Notes under the pieces: generated by a model
Databases searched by the model: none
Told to the model about the DNA's origin: nothing
The model's input: the letters and a program-made list of their open reading frames with translations, nothing else
Shown: piece after piece, positions 1-6,056 of the stretch
Layout: each line of letters opens with the position of its first letter
How positions within the stretch are numbered: the first letter of the stretch is position 1
Translations under genes and position numbers: made by a program
DNA from: Sulfurimonas sp.
Lineage (GTDB): Bacteria > Campylobacterota > Campylobacteria > Campylobacterales > Sulfurimonadaceae
NCBI GenBank assembly: GCA_022712845.1
Contig: JAFLJV010000154.1
Coordinates: 1 to 6,056, forward strand
DNA length: 6,056 bases
Direction of reading: 5' to 3'

Positions 1-19
1 ACGCTAAGTTTTCTTCAGT

Positions 20-30
20 AGAAAGCTCGA
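20..30. repeat. Copy 1 of an 11-base direct repeat beside a hairpin (glyA 3' side)
   Basis: AGAAAGCTCGA is identical to 4562-4572. With a three-base gap the match extends on the right (ACTTGTA here, ACTTATA there). Both copies sit in non-coding DNA just after a housekeeping gene and next to or inside a terminator-like hairpin. Confidence 0.5.
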
Positions 31-47
31 GGTACTTGTACCTTTTT
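30..47. terminator. Hairpin with T tract downstream of glyA
   Basis: AGGTAC (30-35) and GTACCT (38-43) form a perfect dyad, in practice a five-pair stem with a CTTG loop, followed on the plus strand by TTTT (44-47). It lies ten bases past the glyA stop. On the minus strand the hairpin is followed by CGAGCTTTCT, only weakly U-rich. It could terminate glyA inefficiently, or terminate a convergent plus-strand gene to the left that is not visible here. Confidence 0.45.
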
Positions 48-53
48 AGTAAA

Positions 54-1301
54 TTAGTAAGTTGGTTGTTTATAAATTATAAAGTTTTGAGCTAAAGCTT
101 TTAACTCTTCTTTGATAATATCTTGTAATTCAGTGTTATCGATATCATCAAGAACATCAGCCATCTTGTTAGCCATTAGTTCAAACTCTTTTTCTTTCAT
201 ACCACGGCTTGTTAGTGCAGGAGAACCAACACGGATACCAGAAGTTACAAATGGACTTCTAGTTTCACCTGGAACAGTATTTTTATTAATAGTTATACCA
301 GCATTACCAAGAGCAGCATCTGCATCTTTACCAGAGATTTCACGACCTACAAAAGATACTAAGATTAGGTGATTATCAGTACCACCAGATACAACATCAT
401 ATCCACGTTTAACTAGAACTTCACCAAGAATTTTAGCATTAGCTTTTACTTGCTTAGCATACTCTTTCCATTCAGGAGAAAGGTTGTATTTGAAGCCAAC
501 AGCTTTTGCAGCGATTACATGAACTAAAGGTCCACCTTGAAGAGCAGGAAATATAGCAGAATTCATTTTTTTAGCAATATCTTCATCATTAGTCATAATC
601 ATACCGCCTCTTGGACCTGCAAGAGTTTTATGAGTTGTAGTTGTAACAACATGAGCATGTGGGAAAGGGCTAGGGTGCTCACCTGCACACACAAGACCTG
701 CAATATGAGCAATATCAGCAAATAAAATTGCTCCAACCGCATCAGCAATTTCACGAAATTTTTTAAAGTCAATTTCACGAGCGTAAGCAGAAGCACCACA
801 TACAATAATTTTTGGTTTAACAATTTGAGCAATATCCATAACTCTCTCATAGTTTATACGACCATCAAGCTCAACACCATAAGTGAAAGAGCTGTAGTTT
901 TTACCAGAAAAACTAGGTTTAGAACCGTGAGTTAAGTGACCACCGTGGCTTAAATCCATACCAAGAAGTTTATCACCAGCTTTTAAAAGACCTGCATAGA
1001 CAGCACCATTAGCTTGGCTACCTGAGTGAGGTTGTACATTTGCATAGTTACATTCAAAAAGCTTACAAGCTCTGTCAATTGCTAGTTGTTCAACGCCATC
1101 AGCATATTCACAACCACCATAATAACGTTTTGCAGGATAACCCTCAGCATACTTGTTAGTAAATACAGAACCCATCGCTTCCATAACTGCTGGAAGTGTA
1201 AAGTTTTCAGAAGCAATCATCTCTAAATGGTCAGTTTGACGTTCTAATTCTTTTTCACACAAGTCAAAAATTTCACTATCGTATTCTTTTAAAAAACTCA
1301 T
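54..1301 (-). CDS. glyA: Serine hydroxymethyltransferase
   Basis: PLP enzyme interconverting serine and tetrahydrofolate with glycine and 5,10-methylene-tetrahydrofolate, the main source of one-carbon units; cytoplasmic. The protein has 415 residues from the preferred ATG at 1299-1301, close to the length of the C. jejuni enzyme. Visible signatures include LEMIASENF and NKYAEGYP near the N-terminus, the [12 protein letters not shown] cofactor region, [20 protein letters not shown] (Asp196 and His199) and the Schiff-base lysine Lys225 in [13 protein letters not shown]. No key residue is missing. An ATG six codons upstream is possible but overlaps the ribosome binding site, and MSFLKEYD is a typical start for this group. 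It is the last gene of the visible minus-strand series and may be read both from its own promoter and from the signalling genes upstream. Confidence 0.97.
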   Translation of the reverse strand: MSFLKEYDSEIFDLCEKELERQTDHLEMIASENFTLPAVMEAMGSVFTNKYAEGYPAKRYYGGCEYADGVEQLAIDRACKLFECNYANVQPHSGSQANGAVYAGLLKAGDKLLGMDLSHGGHLTHGSKPSFSGKNYSSFTYGVELDGRINYERVMDIAQIVKPKIIVCGASAYAREIDFKKFREIADAVGAILFADIAHIAGLVCAGEHPSPFPHAHVVTTTTHKTLAGPRGGMIMTNDEDIAKKMNSAIFPALQGGPLVHVIAAKAVGFKYNLSPEWKEYAKQVKANAKILGEVLVKRGYDVVSGGTDNHLILVSFVGREISGKDADAALGNAGITINKNTVPGETRSPFVTSGIRVGSPALTSRGMKEKEFELMANKMADVLDDIDNTELQDIIKEELKALAQNFIIYKQPTY

Positions 1302-1310
1302 AATTGTATA

Positions 1311-1317
1311 TTTCCTC
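1311..1317 (-). promoter_or_regulatory. Ribosome binding site that fixes the glyA start
   Basis: GAGGAAA on the minus strand lies nine bases before the ATG at 1299-1301. The alternative in-frame ATG at 1317-1319 shares a base with this motif and so could not use it. This supports the downstream start. Confidence 0.75.
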
Positions 1318-1336
1318 ATATATTAAAAGTAGGGCG

Positions 1337-1342
1337 ATTGTA
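1337..1342 (-). promoter_or_regulatory. Candidate -10 element for glyA
   Basis: TACAAT on the minus strand lies 13 bases past the response regulator stop. It is followed by a GC-richer start region (CGCCC) that stands out in this AT-rich gap. A transcript starting near 1330 would have a leader of about 29 bases containing the glyA ribosome binding site. No -35 match is visible 16-17 bases upstream, as is common in Campylobacterota. Such a promoter would let glyA be expressed independently of the signalling genes. This rests on one hexamer and its position. Confidence 0.4.
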
Positions 1343-1355
1343 CTTAATATATCCT

Positions 1356-2327
1356 TTAATTATCCCATAGTTTTTTTGTCTTATTAATCTCATCAATATT
1401 GTCTATAAATAAGTCAACTAACTTTGGTTGAAAATGTGTTCCTGAGCCTTTTTTGATTTCAGCTATAGAATCTTCAGCACTCCAAGCTTCTTTATATGGT
1501 CTTTTCATTGTAAGAGCATCAAATACATCAACAAGAGTTACTATTCTGGCTGATTCTGGTATATCTAAGCCTGAAATTCCATTTGGATATCCACTTCCAT
1601 CCCATTTTTCATGATGATTTAAAGCAATTTGAGCTGCTAATTTAAAAATTGTACTATTATTTTTACTTAAAATTTTATGCCCAATAATAGTATGTTCTTT
1701 CATTATTTTCCATTCATCCTTACTCAAAGCCCTAGGAGCTTTTAAAATTGAATCAGGTATTCCAATTTTGCCCATATCATGCATTGGTGCTGCATATTCA
1801 ATATTTTTTGCTAACTCTTCACTCCACCCTGAAGCTTTAGCAAGTATACGTGCATATGCAGCCATTCTCCATATATGTTCACCTGTATCAGTATCGTTAT
1901 AGTGACCAGCTTCTCCCAGCATAAAAATTGCATCTTTTTGACTCTCTTCAAGCTCTGCAGCTCGTATAAGTGAAAGATGAGTTTCTATACGCTTTTTAAC
2001 TATTGGCGGTGATACTGGTTTTTGTATATAATCTACTCCACCAACTTCAAAACCTTTAATTTCATTTTCAATATCATTCAAAACAGTAACAAATATAATA
2101 GGTATATCTCTTGTATCTCTAAGTGATTTTAATTTTTTACAAACTTCATATCCATCCATACCTGGCATCATGATATCTAAAAGAATAAGATTTGGTAGGT
2201 GTTTTTTTGCTGCTTCTATAGCTTTTTTTCCACTTGAAGCAAAAAGTAATTGATAGTCATATTTTAATATTTGTCTTAAAATTTGAAGATTATTTGGTTT
2301 ATCATCTACTATTAAAATTTTTTTCAT
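1356..2327 (-). CDS. Response regulator with HD-GYP cyclic di-GMP phosphodiesterase domain (RpfG-like)
   Basis: Cytoplasmic output protein of 323 residues. The N-terminal receiver (about 1-120) is complete: acidic pair Asp8-Asp9, phospho-acceptor Asp51 in LLDIMMPGMDG, Thr81 and Lys103-Pro104. The HD-GYP domain (about 130-315) carries the metal and signature residues: His151, HDMGK (183-187), His212, His217, His238-His239, GSGYP (244-248) and Asp267. By family knowledge it should hydrolyse cyclic di-GMP to pGpG or GMP, with activity set by phosphorylation of Asp51. One departure is Gln300 in HFQP, where HFDP is usual; it is not a metal ligand as far as I know. The start follows the kinase stop by 15 bases, with AAGGA (2337-2341) nine bases before the ATG, so the two genes are probably co-transcribed. 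Family is sure; actual activity is inferred from intact motifs. Confidence 0.95.
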   Translation of the reverse strand: MKKILIVDDKPNNLQILRQILKYDYQLLFASSGKKAIEAAKKHLPNLILLDIMMPGMDGYEVCKKLKSLRDTRDIPIIFVTVLNDIENEIKGFEVGGVDYIQKPVSPPIVKKRIETHLSLIRAAELEESQKDAIFMLGEAGHYNDTDTGEHIWRMAAYARILAKASGWSEELAKNIEYAAPMHDMGKIGIPDSILKAPRALSKDEWKIMKEHTIIGHKILSKNNSTIFKLAAQIALNHHEKWDGSGYPNGISGLDIPESARIVTLVDVFDALTMKRPYKEAWSAEDSIAEIKKGSGTHFQPKLVDLFIDNIDEINKTKKLWDN

Positions 2328-2342
2328 AATATATTTTCCTTT

Positions 2343-4469
2343 TTAAATATCTAAAGTATTTACTAAATTTTTTAATAAACTTTGAGCTTCATCAAAATTA
2401 AAAGCATCTACTTCATTTTGGATAGGTAAAAGTTCTGCTTCTGATATAAAATTATTTAATTTATATAAAACAGGATCTACACTGTCAGGATTTAATTCTT
2501 CAAGTGCTAATGATAATTCTTGTGTAATATTTTTTATTAGTTTTCTATTAGCTTTTGTATAATTATTATTAATATTTAATTTTTTAATAGCTGTAATAAT
2601 ATATATTAAATTTTGTTTCAACTGAGTTGTTTTTATATCTGCTTCTTTTATATTTTTATGCACTAAGTCATTTTCAATACTTGTTGTTAATAATAAAATA
2701 TTTTCCATTCCTAAACTACCAGCTAAATCTTTTAAAGTATGTATTGTCGCATAATCCAGCTTCTCATCGTTATTAATACCTTTAATTTTATACTCAGAAA
2801 AGTTTTGTAAAGCTTTTAGATAAACTTCAGTATCTTGCCATAAATTTAAAGCATTTTCGTAGTTTATTAACCCTTCAATAGGTGAAAAATTAAAATTACT
2901 ATGAAGATAACTTTTAAGTGTATTTATATTATTTTCAATTCCAAGGTTAGAGTTTACAGTAGACTCCATAAGGTTTATTAATTTAGAAAAATTAATTGGT
3001 TTAATTATTATGTTATCAATTTTATTATCATAGTAATTATTATAATTTTTTTCTAATATATTTGTTGTAAAAGCAATTATATTAGTATGATTTTGAGTAT
3101 TTTTTTCTAGTTTTTTAATCTCTTGAACAATGTTAAAATCATTTAATTCTGGTACTTGAATATCTATGAGTACTAGATCATATTTTGATTTTTTAAATAA
3201 TTCAATAGTATCTTCATTATTTTCTATTAAGTTTACTTTATGTCCTAGTTTTTCAAGACGCAACATTAATAATATAGCATTTTCTTTTATGTTTTTTATA
3301 AATAGTATGTTAAATAGTCTTGGAGAAAAATAGCTACTATGTTCAATGCTATAATCATAAAGACACTCTTGGGCTTGTTCAGGTGATGCTTGATTCATAA
3401 ATATTTCAAAATAAAATGTTGATCCTCTTCCAATTTCACTTTTAACCCATATTTTACCTCTCATTAATTCTATTATTTGTTTTGATATAGTAGTACCTAA
3501 ACCAATACCTCCAAAATGTCTTGAAGTACTTTTGTCAGCTTGAGTATATGAATTAAAAATAATTGATATTTGCTCTTTTGTCATTCCAATTCCAGAGTCT
3601 GTAATTGCAAATGAAAACATACCAATTTTATTTCCAGGTTTTACTATTAGAGTTATTATCCCTTCTTTTGTAAACTTAATAGCATTACTAAAAAGATTTA
3701 AGATAACTTGGCGTAATCGTACAGGGTCTCCTAGCACCTTTTTGGGTAATCTATTATCATATTTAAGTTCAATGGTTAAATTTTTATTTATAGCTTGATG
3801 TTCAACAATATCAAGTGACCCTTCTAAGGCATTAGGCAGATGAAAACAGATATTTTCTAATTTTAACATTCCATTATTCAATTTTGAACTATCAAGAAAA
3901 TCATTGGTAATATCTAATAATGATTCACAAGATTTTAAAATTTTTTTTATATTTTTTTTATTATTATATGATATATTTTTATCTTCTAAAAGTAATTCAG
4001 CAAAGCCAAATATAGCATTAAGTGGGGTGCGAATTTCATGACTCATATTGATATTAAATGCTGTTTCAGTATTAGCTAATTTTTTATCTCTTATTTTTGT
4101 AGCTAATATTTTTTGTTTAATTAATTTTTTTTCACTTAAATCATGAATAATACAAATAAAAAGTTTATGATCACTTATTTCTATATATTTAAGGTTAATA
4201 TAAATTTTAAATTTTATATCATCATTATAAATGCCATAAAGTTCTTCACCATTTAGATTAGTTGATATATTTGTATTTGCATATTTTTTTAAATATTTAT
4301 TATAATTTTCATTAAAAAGTAGAGGTATTAATATAGAAATATTATTTCTAACAATTTTTACAGGAGTGTTTCCAAATATATTTTCAGTTGCTTTATTGAA
4401 CGATTCAATTCCTCCATTAGAGTTAATTATAATTATAGCATCATCAGTATTGTTTAATAAAGAACTCAT
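2343..4469 (-). CDS. Soluble PAS hybrid histidine kinase with degenerate receiver and Hpt domain
   Basis: Sensor kinase of 708 residues, predicted to autophosphorylate and signal to the adjacent HD-GYP regulator. Domain order: PAS (about 5-112), a short coiled linker, HisKA with the phospho-acceptor His144 in MSHEIRTPLN, HATPase with the N box (RLRQVILNLFSNAIKFT, 251-267), G1 (DSGIG, 291-295) and G2 (FGGIGLG, 319-325), receiver (about 386-503), Hpt with His577 in IHTLKDLAGSLG, and the alpha-helical tail common in such hybrids (about 640-708). There is no signal peptide or membrane helix, so it should sense an intracellular cue; the PAS ligand is unknown. The receiver keeps Asp436, Thr468 and Lys490, but its acidic pair is Lys392-Asn393. 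The start is firm: TAA directly precedes the ATG, and GGAG (4475-4478) sits five bases upstream. The protein is rich in Asn, Ile and Lys and the gene is much more AT-rich than glyA or lysS. Family is sure; signal and partner are inferred. Confidence 0.93.
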   Translation of the reverse strand: MSSLLNNTDDAIIIINSNGGIESFNKATENIFGNTPVKIVRNNISILIPLLFNENYNKYLKKYANTNISTNLNGEELYGIYNDDIKFKIYINLKYIEISDHKLFICIIHDLSEKKLIKQKILATKIRDKKLANTETAFNINMSHEIRTPLNAIFGFAELLLEDKNISYNNKKNIKKILKSCESLLDITNDFLDSSKLNNGMLKLENICFHLPNALEGSLDIVEHQAINKNLTIELKYDNRLPKKVLGDPVRLRQVILNLFSNAIKFTKEGIITLIVKPGNKIGMFSFAITDSGIGMTKEQISIIFNSYTQADKSTSRHFGGIGLGTTISKQIIELMRGKIWVKSEIGRGSTFYFEIFMNQASPEQAQECLYDYSIEHSSYFSPRLFNILFIKNIKENAILLMLRLEKLGHKVNLIENNEDTIELFKKSKYDLVLIDIQVPELNDFNIVQEIKKLEKNTQNHTNIIAFTTNILEKNYNNYYDNKIDNIIIKPINFSKLINLMESTVNSNLGIENNINTLKSYLHSNFNFSPIEGLINYENALNLWQDTEVYLKALQNFSEYKIKGINNDEKLDYATIHTLKDLAGSLGMENILLLTTSIENDLVHKNIKEADIKTTQLKQNLIYIITAIKKLNINNNYTKANRKLIKNITQELSLALEELNPDSVDPVLYKLNNFISEAELLPIQNEVDAFNFDEAQSLLKNLVNTLDI

Positions 4470-4498
4470 TTAAACTCCGTTTATAATAATAAAAAACA

Positions 4499-4527
4499 AT
4501 TATAAACCTCTTTTACATAAGATATTC
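4499..4527 (-). promoter_or_regulatory. Candidate promoter of the kinase/HD-GYP unit
   Basis: The minus strand carries a perfect -10 hexamer TATAAT (bases 4504 down to 4499), 29 bases above the kinase ATG. At 17-base spacing the -35 position reads GAATAT, far from TTGACA. Vegetative promoters in Campylobacterota often lack a conserved -35, so this is acceptable. TATAAT-like strings are common in DNA this AT-rich, which limits confidence. The inverted repeat at 4512-4545 overlaps the spacer. Confidence 0.5.
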
Positions 4528-4545
4528 TTAAAGTAATTATGTAAA
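4512..4545. promoter_or_regulatory. Perfect 9-base inverted repeat upstream of the kinase gene, possible operator
   Basis: TTTACATAA (4512-4520) and TTATGTAAA (4537-4545) are exact reverse complements separated by 16 bases, so the half-site centres are 25 bases apart. Beyond one mismatch the dyad gains two more pairs (4509-4510 with 4547-4548). One arm falls in the spacer of the candidate kinase promoter and the other lies upstream of its -35 region, a placement typical of an operator for a dimeric regulator. It matches no regulator site that I recognise. An RNA hairpin in read-through transcript is the alternative. Confidence 0.45.
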
Positions 4546-4561
4546 TGAATTTTTTTTGGAG

Positions 4562-4572
4562 AGAAAGCTCGA
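4562..4572. repeat. Copy 2 of the 11-base direct repeat (lysS 3' side)
   Basis: Identical to 20-30 in the same orientation. Here the repeat supplies most of the left arm of the 4565-4593 hairpin. Confidence 0.5.
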
Positions 4573-4610
4573 ACTTATAATAAAGTTCAGCTTACTTTTG
4601 ATTTTTTTCT
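4562..4610. terminator. Terminator-like hairpin between lysS and the kinase gene
   Basis: Bases 4565-4576 and 4583-4593 form an 11-pair stem with one bulged C (4570) and a six-base loop (ATAATA). Read on the plus strand it is followed by T-rich DNA (T4 at 4596-4599, T7 at 4602-4608), the usual form of an intrinsic terminator, although no plus-strand gene leads into it. Read on the minus strand, the direction of lysS, it is followed only by TCTCTCC, a weak U tract. It most likely reduces read-through from lysS into the kinase unit or works in both directions. The structure is seen directly; the role is inferred. Confidence 0.5.
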
Positions 4611-4618
4611 TGGTTTTT

Positions 4619-4636
4619 ATACCATTTAAGTGGTAT
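4619..4636 (-). other. Small stem-loop abutting the lysS stop codon
   Basis: The sequence ATACCACTTAAATGGTAT on the minus strand starts directly after the lysS TAA. Six Watson-Crick pairs plus a possible G-U pair close a short AU-rich loop. On the minus strand it is followed by AAAAACC rather than a U tract, so it is not a classical intrinsic terminator for lysS. It could protect the 3' end of the mRNA after processing, or it may be a chance dyad in AT-rich DNA. No function is assigned. Confidence 0.4.
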
Positions 4637-6056
4637 TTAGTTTTCTGAATGATTAGGTTTCATTGCTGGAAAAAGTAATACATCTCTTATAGAGTGTTCA
4701 TTAGTTAAAAGCATTACTAATCTATCTATACCTATACCTTGTCCAGCAGTTGGAGCCATACCATAGCTTAGAGCTTCAACAAAATCTATATCCATCTCAT
4801 GAGCTTCATCATCACCACTTTCTTTTGCTTGTCCTTGTGCTTCAAAACGACCAAGTTGATCAATTGGGTCATTTAGTTCACTAAATGCATTTGCAATTTC
4901 ACGACCAGCTATAAAAAGTTCAAATCTTTCTGTAATTTCTGGATTTTCATCACTTCTACGAGCAAGTGGAGAAATATCAACTGGATACTCAGTTATAAAA
5001 GTTGGATCTATCAGTTTTTTTTCAACAAATTCATCAAATAGTTCACCTTGAAGTTGACCTAAATTCATACCTGGTTTTACAGTGATGTTTTTAGATTTTA
5101 AATAAGTGATTATTGAATCTGTATTATTACATGTTTCGGCTGGAACACCACCAACTGTTGTAAGTGATTCTATAAGTGGAATTTCAGTAAAGTTTTCAAA
5201 ATTAACTTCTAAATCACCATAAGGTAGTCTTGATGGTAGGTTTAGATGCTCAAAAAGATATTTAAAATACTCTTTTGTAATTTCAATTAAATCTTTATAT
5301 GTTTTATAAGCCCAGTAAAACTCTATAGAAGTAAATTCAGGATTATGAGTTGCATCCATCCCTTCGTTTCTAAAGTTACGATTTATTTCAAATACTGCTT
5401 CAAATCCACCAACAATTAATCTTTTAAGGTAAAGTTCTGGTGCTATTCTTAAGTATCTGTCAATTCCAAGTGCATTATGGTGAGTAACAAAAGGTTTTGC
5501 ATTTGCTCCACCAGCAATTGGATGCATCATAGGAGTTTCAACTTCTAAAAAACCTTTGTCTTCAAAAAAGCGTCTAGTAAGTGAGATAACTTTAGAGCGA
5601 GTTTGAAAAGTTTTGCGAACTTCAGCGTTCATAATAAGATCTAGATATCTTTTTCTGTATCTAATCTCTTTATCAGTTACACCATGAAATTTTTCAGGGA
5701 GAGGAGAGATAGCTTTTGTTAAGAGTTTTAACTCATTTGCGTGAAGTGATAGCTCACCTTTGCCTGTTACAAAAGGATAACCATTAACTTCAATAATATC
5801 ACCAACTTCTATATTTTTTTTAAATATATTGTTGTAAAAACCTTCAGGAAGATTGTCTCTAGCTACATAAATTTGAAGCATTCCACTCTCATCTTCAATC
5901 TTTACAAAACTAGCCTTACCCATAATTCTTAGAAGTTTAATACGACCACTTACAATGTAGTGACGATTTTCATCTCTTTGATTTTCTTTATTTACTATAT
6001 CAGAGTTTACATTTAAATATTTTTCAACTGTAGTATTTCTTTTTGAATCGTTAGAG
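4637..6056 (-). CDS. lysS: Lysyl-tRNA synthetase, class II (5' end outside window)
   Basis: Cytoplasmic enzyme that charges tRNA-Lys with lysine using ATP. The frame stays open from the stop at 4637-4639 to the window edge, giving 472 visible codons. The ATG at 5921-5923 is internal: the codons above it continue the N-terminal OB fold ([19 protein letters not shown]), so the true start lies beyond 6056. Family members have about 500 residues, so only a few dozen should be missing. In order one sees the OB-fold anticodon-binding domain (about 5740-5965), class II motif 1 (FLEVETPMM, then the GGANAKPF loop), motif 2 ([20 protein letters not shown], about 5310-5370) and motif 3 ([20 protein letters not shown], about 4690-4750). 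All look intact. In C. jejuni and H. pylori the next gene is glyA; here a two-component pair intervenes. Function is very sure. Confidence 0.97.
   Translation of the reverse strand, partial: SNDSKRNTTVEKYLNVNSDIVNKENQRDENRHYIVSGRIKLLRIMGKASFVKIEDESGMLQIYVARDNLPEGFYNNIFKKNIEVGDIIEVNGYPFVTGKGELSLHANELKLLTKAISPLPEKFHGVTDKEIRYRKRYLDLIMNAEVRKTFQTRSKVISLTRRFFEDKGFLEVETPMMHPIAGGANAKPFVTHHNALGIDRYLRIAPELYLKRLIVGGFEAVFEINRNFRNEGMDATHNPEFTSIEFYWAYKTYKDLIEITKEYFKYLFEHLNLPSRLPYGDLEVNFENFTEIPLIESLTTVGGVPAETCNNTDSIITYLKSKNITVKPGMNLGQLQGELFDEFVEKKLIDPTFITEYPVDISPLARRSDENPEITERFELFIAGREIANAFSELNDPIDQLGRFEAQGQAKESGDDEAHEMDIDFVEALSYGMAPTAGQGIGIDRLVMLLTNEHSIRDVLLFPAMKPNHSEN

Noticed and set aside
1..21. Possible end of a convergent plus-strand gene (frame 1 closes with TAG at 19-21 just before a plus-strand terminator form)
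   Set aside because: Only six codons are visible, too few to support a coding call. It remains a possible reason for the hairpin orientation.
112..372. 86-codon open frame on the plus strand opposite glyA
   Set aside because: It lies wholly antisense to a clear, full-length glyA, shows no recognisable domain and has no ribosome binding site that I can support. It is a shadow frame.
537..725. 62-codon open frame on the plus strand opposite glyA
   Set aside because: Antisense to conserved glyA coding sequence, rich in Ser, Cys and His as expected of a reverse-frame translation, with no supporting signal.
599..850. 83-codon minus-strand frame overlapping glyA in another frame
   Set aside because: Its Leu-rich sequence is a frame-shifted reading of the glyA core, and glyA itself is intact with all catalytic residues.
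1302..1309. A second TACAAT-like string just upstream of the glyA ATG
   Set aside because: It lies between the ribosome binding site and the start codon. A promoter there would give a transcript lacking the ribosome binding site.
1302..1319. Upstream in-frame ATG giving glyA six extra residues (MRKYTI)
   Set aside because: The ATG overlaps the only good ribosome binding site, whereas the ATG at 1299-1301 is nine bases below it and gives the start typical of the group.
4545..4580. 11-codon plus-strand reading frame (MNFFWRESSNL) ahead of the hairpin, like a leader peptide
   Set aside because: No ribosome binding site precedes it, and no plus-strand gene follows that it could control.
4470..4636. 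Lysine riboswitch or T-box in the region after lysS
   Set aside because: The region is only 167 bases, lies downstream of lysS, and shows short AT-rich stems with none of the conserved T-box or lysine riboswitch core sequences.
5921..5923. ATG taken as the lysS start
   Set aside because: The frame remains open upstream and encodes the expected first strand of the OB fold, so this Met is internal.

Overview
This window reads as chromosomal DNA from a Campylobacterota (epsilonproteobacterial) species, most like Sulfurimonas or a relative. The evidence is low GC content, GlyA and LysS sequences that resemble those of Campylobacter and Helicobacter when recalled from memory, and the co-location of lysS and glyA, which are neighbours in Campylobacter jejuni and Helicobacter pylori. 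The genus is an inference. No marker gene in the window settles it.

All four genes lie on the minus strand, so the window is best read from right to left. The right end (4637-6056) holds lysS, lysyl-tRNA synthetase, whose 5' end runs off the window. A 167-base intergenic region follows (4470-4636). It contains a small stem-loop abutting the lysS stop, a longer terminator-like hairpin, an inverted repeat and a consensus -10 element. Next comes a two-gene signalling unit: a soluble PAS hybrid histidine kinase (2343-4469) and, after 15 bases, a receiver/HD-GYP response regulator (1356-2327) predicted to hydrolyse cyclic di-GMP. A 54-base gap with its own promoter candidate and ribosome binding site leads to glyA, serine hydroxymethyltransferase (54-1301). 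The last 53 bases hold a hairpin with a T tract.

The two housekeeping genes are ordinary. The point of interest is the kinase/HD-GYP pair lodged between them. Its domain logic (histidine kinase, ATPase, receiver and Hpt in one protein, partnered with a receiver/HD-GYP protein) matches the RpfC/RpfG pair of Xanthomonas. Here the kinase has a cytoplasmic PAS domain and no membrane segment, and its internal receiver has lost the acidic pair that binds Mg2+. The kinase gene is also visibly more AT-rich than its neighbours. The likely output is a change in cyclic di-GMP level in response to an unknown intracellular signal.

No RNA genes, CRISPR arrays, insertion sequences or transposase remnants were seen.
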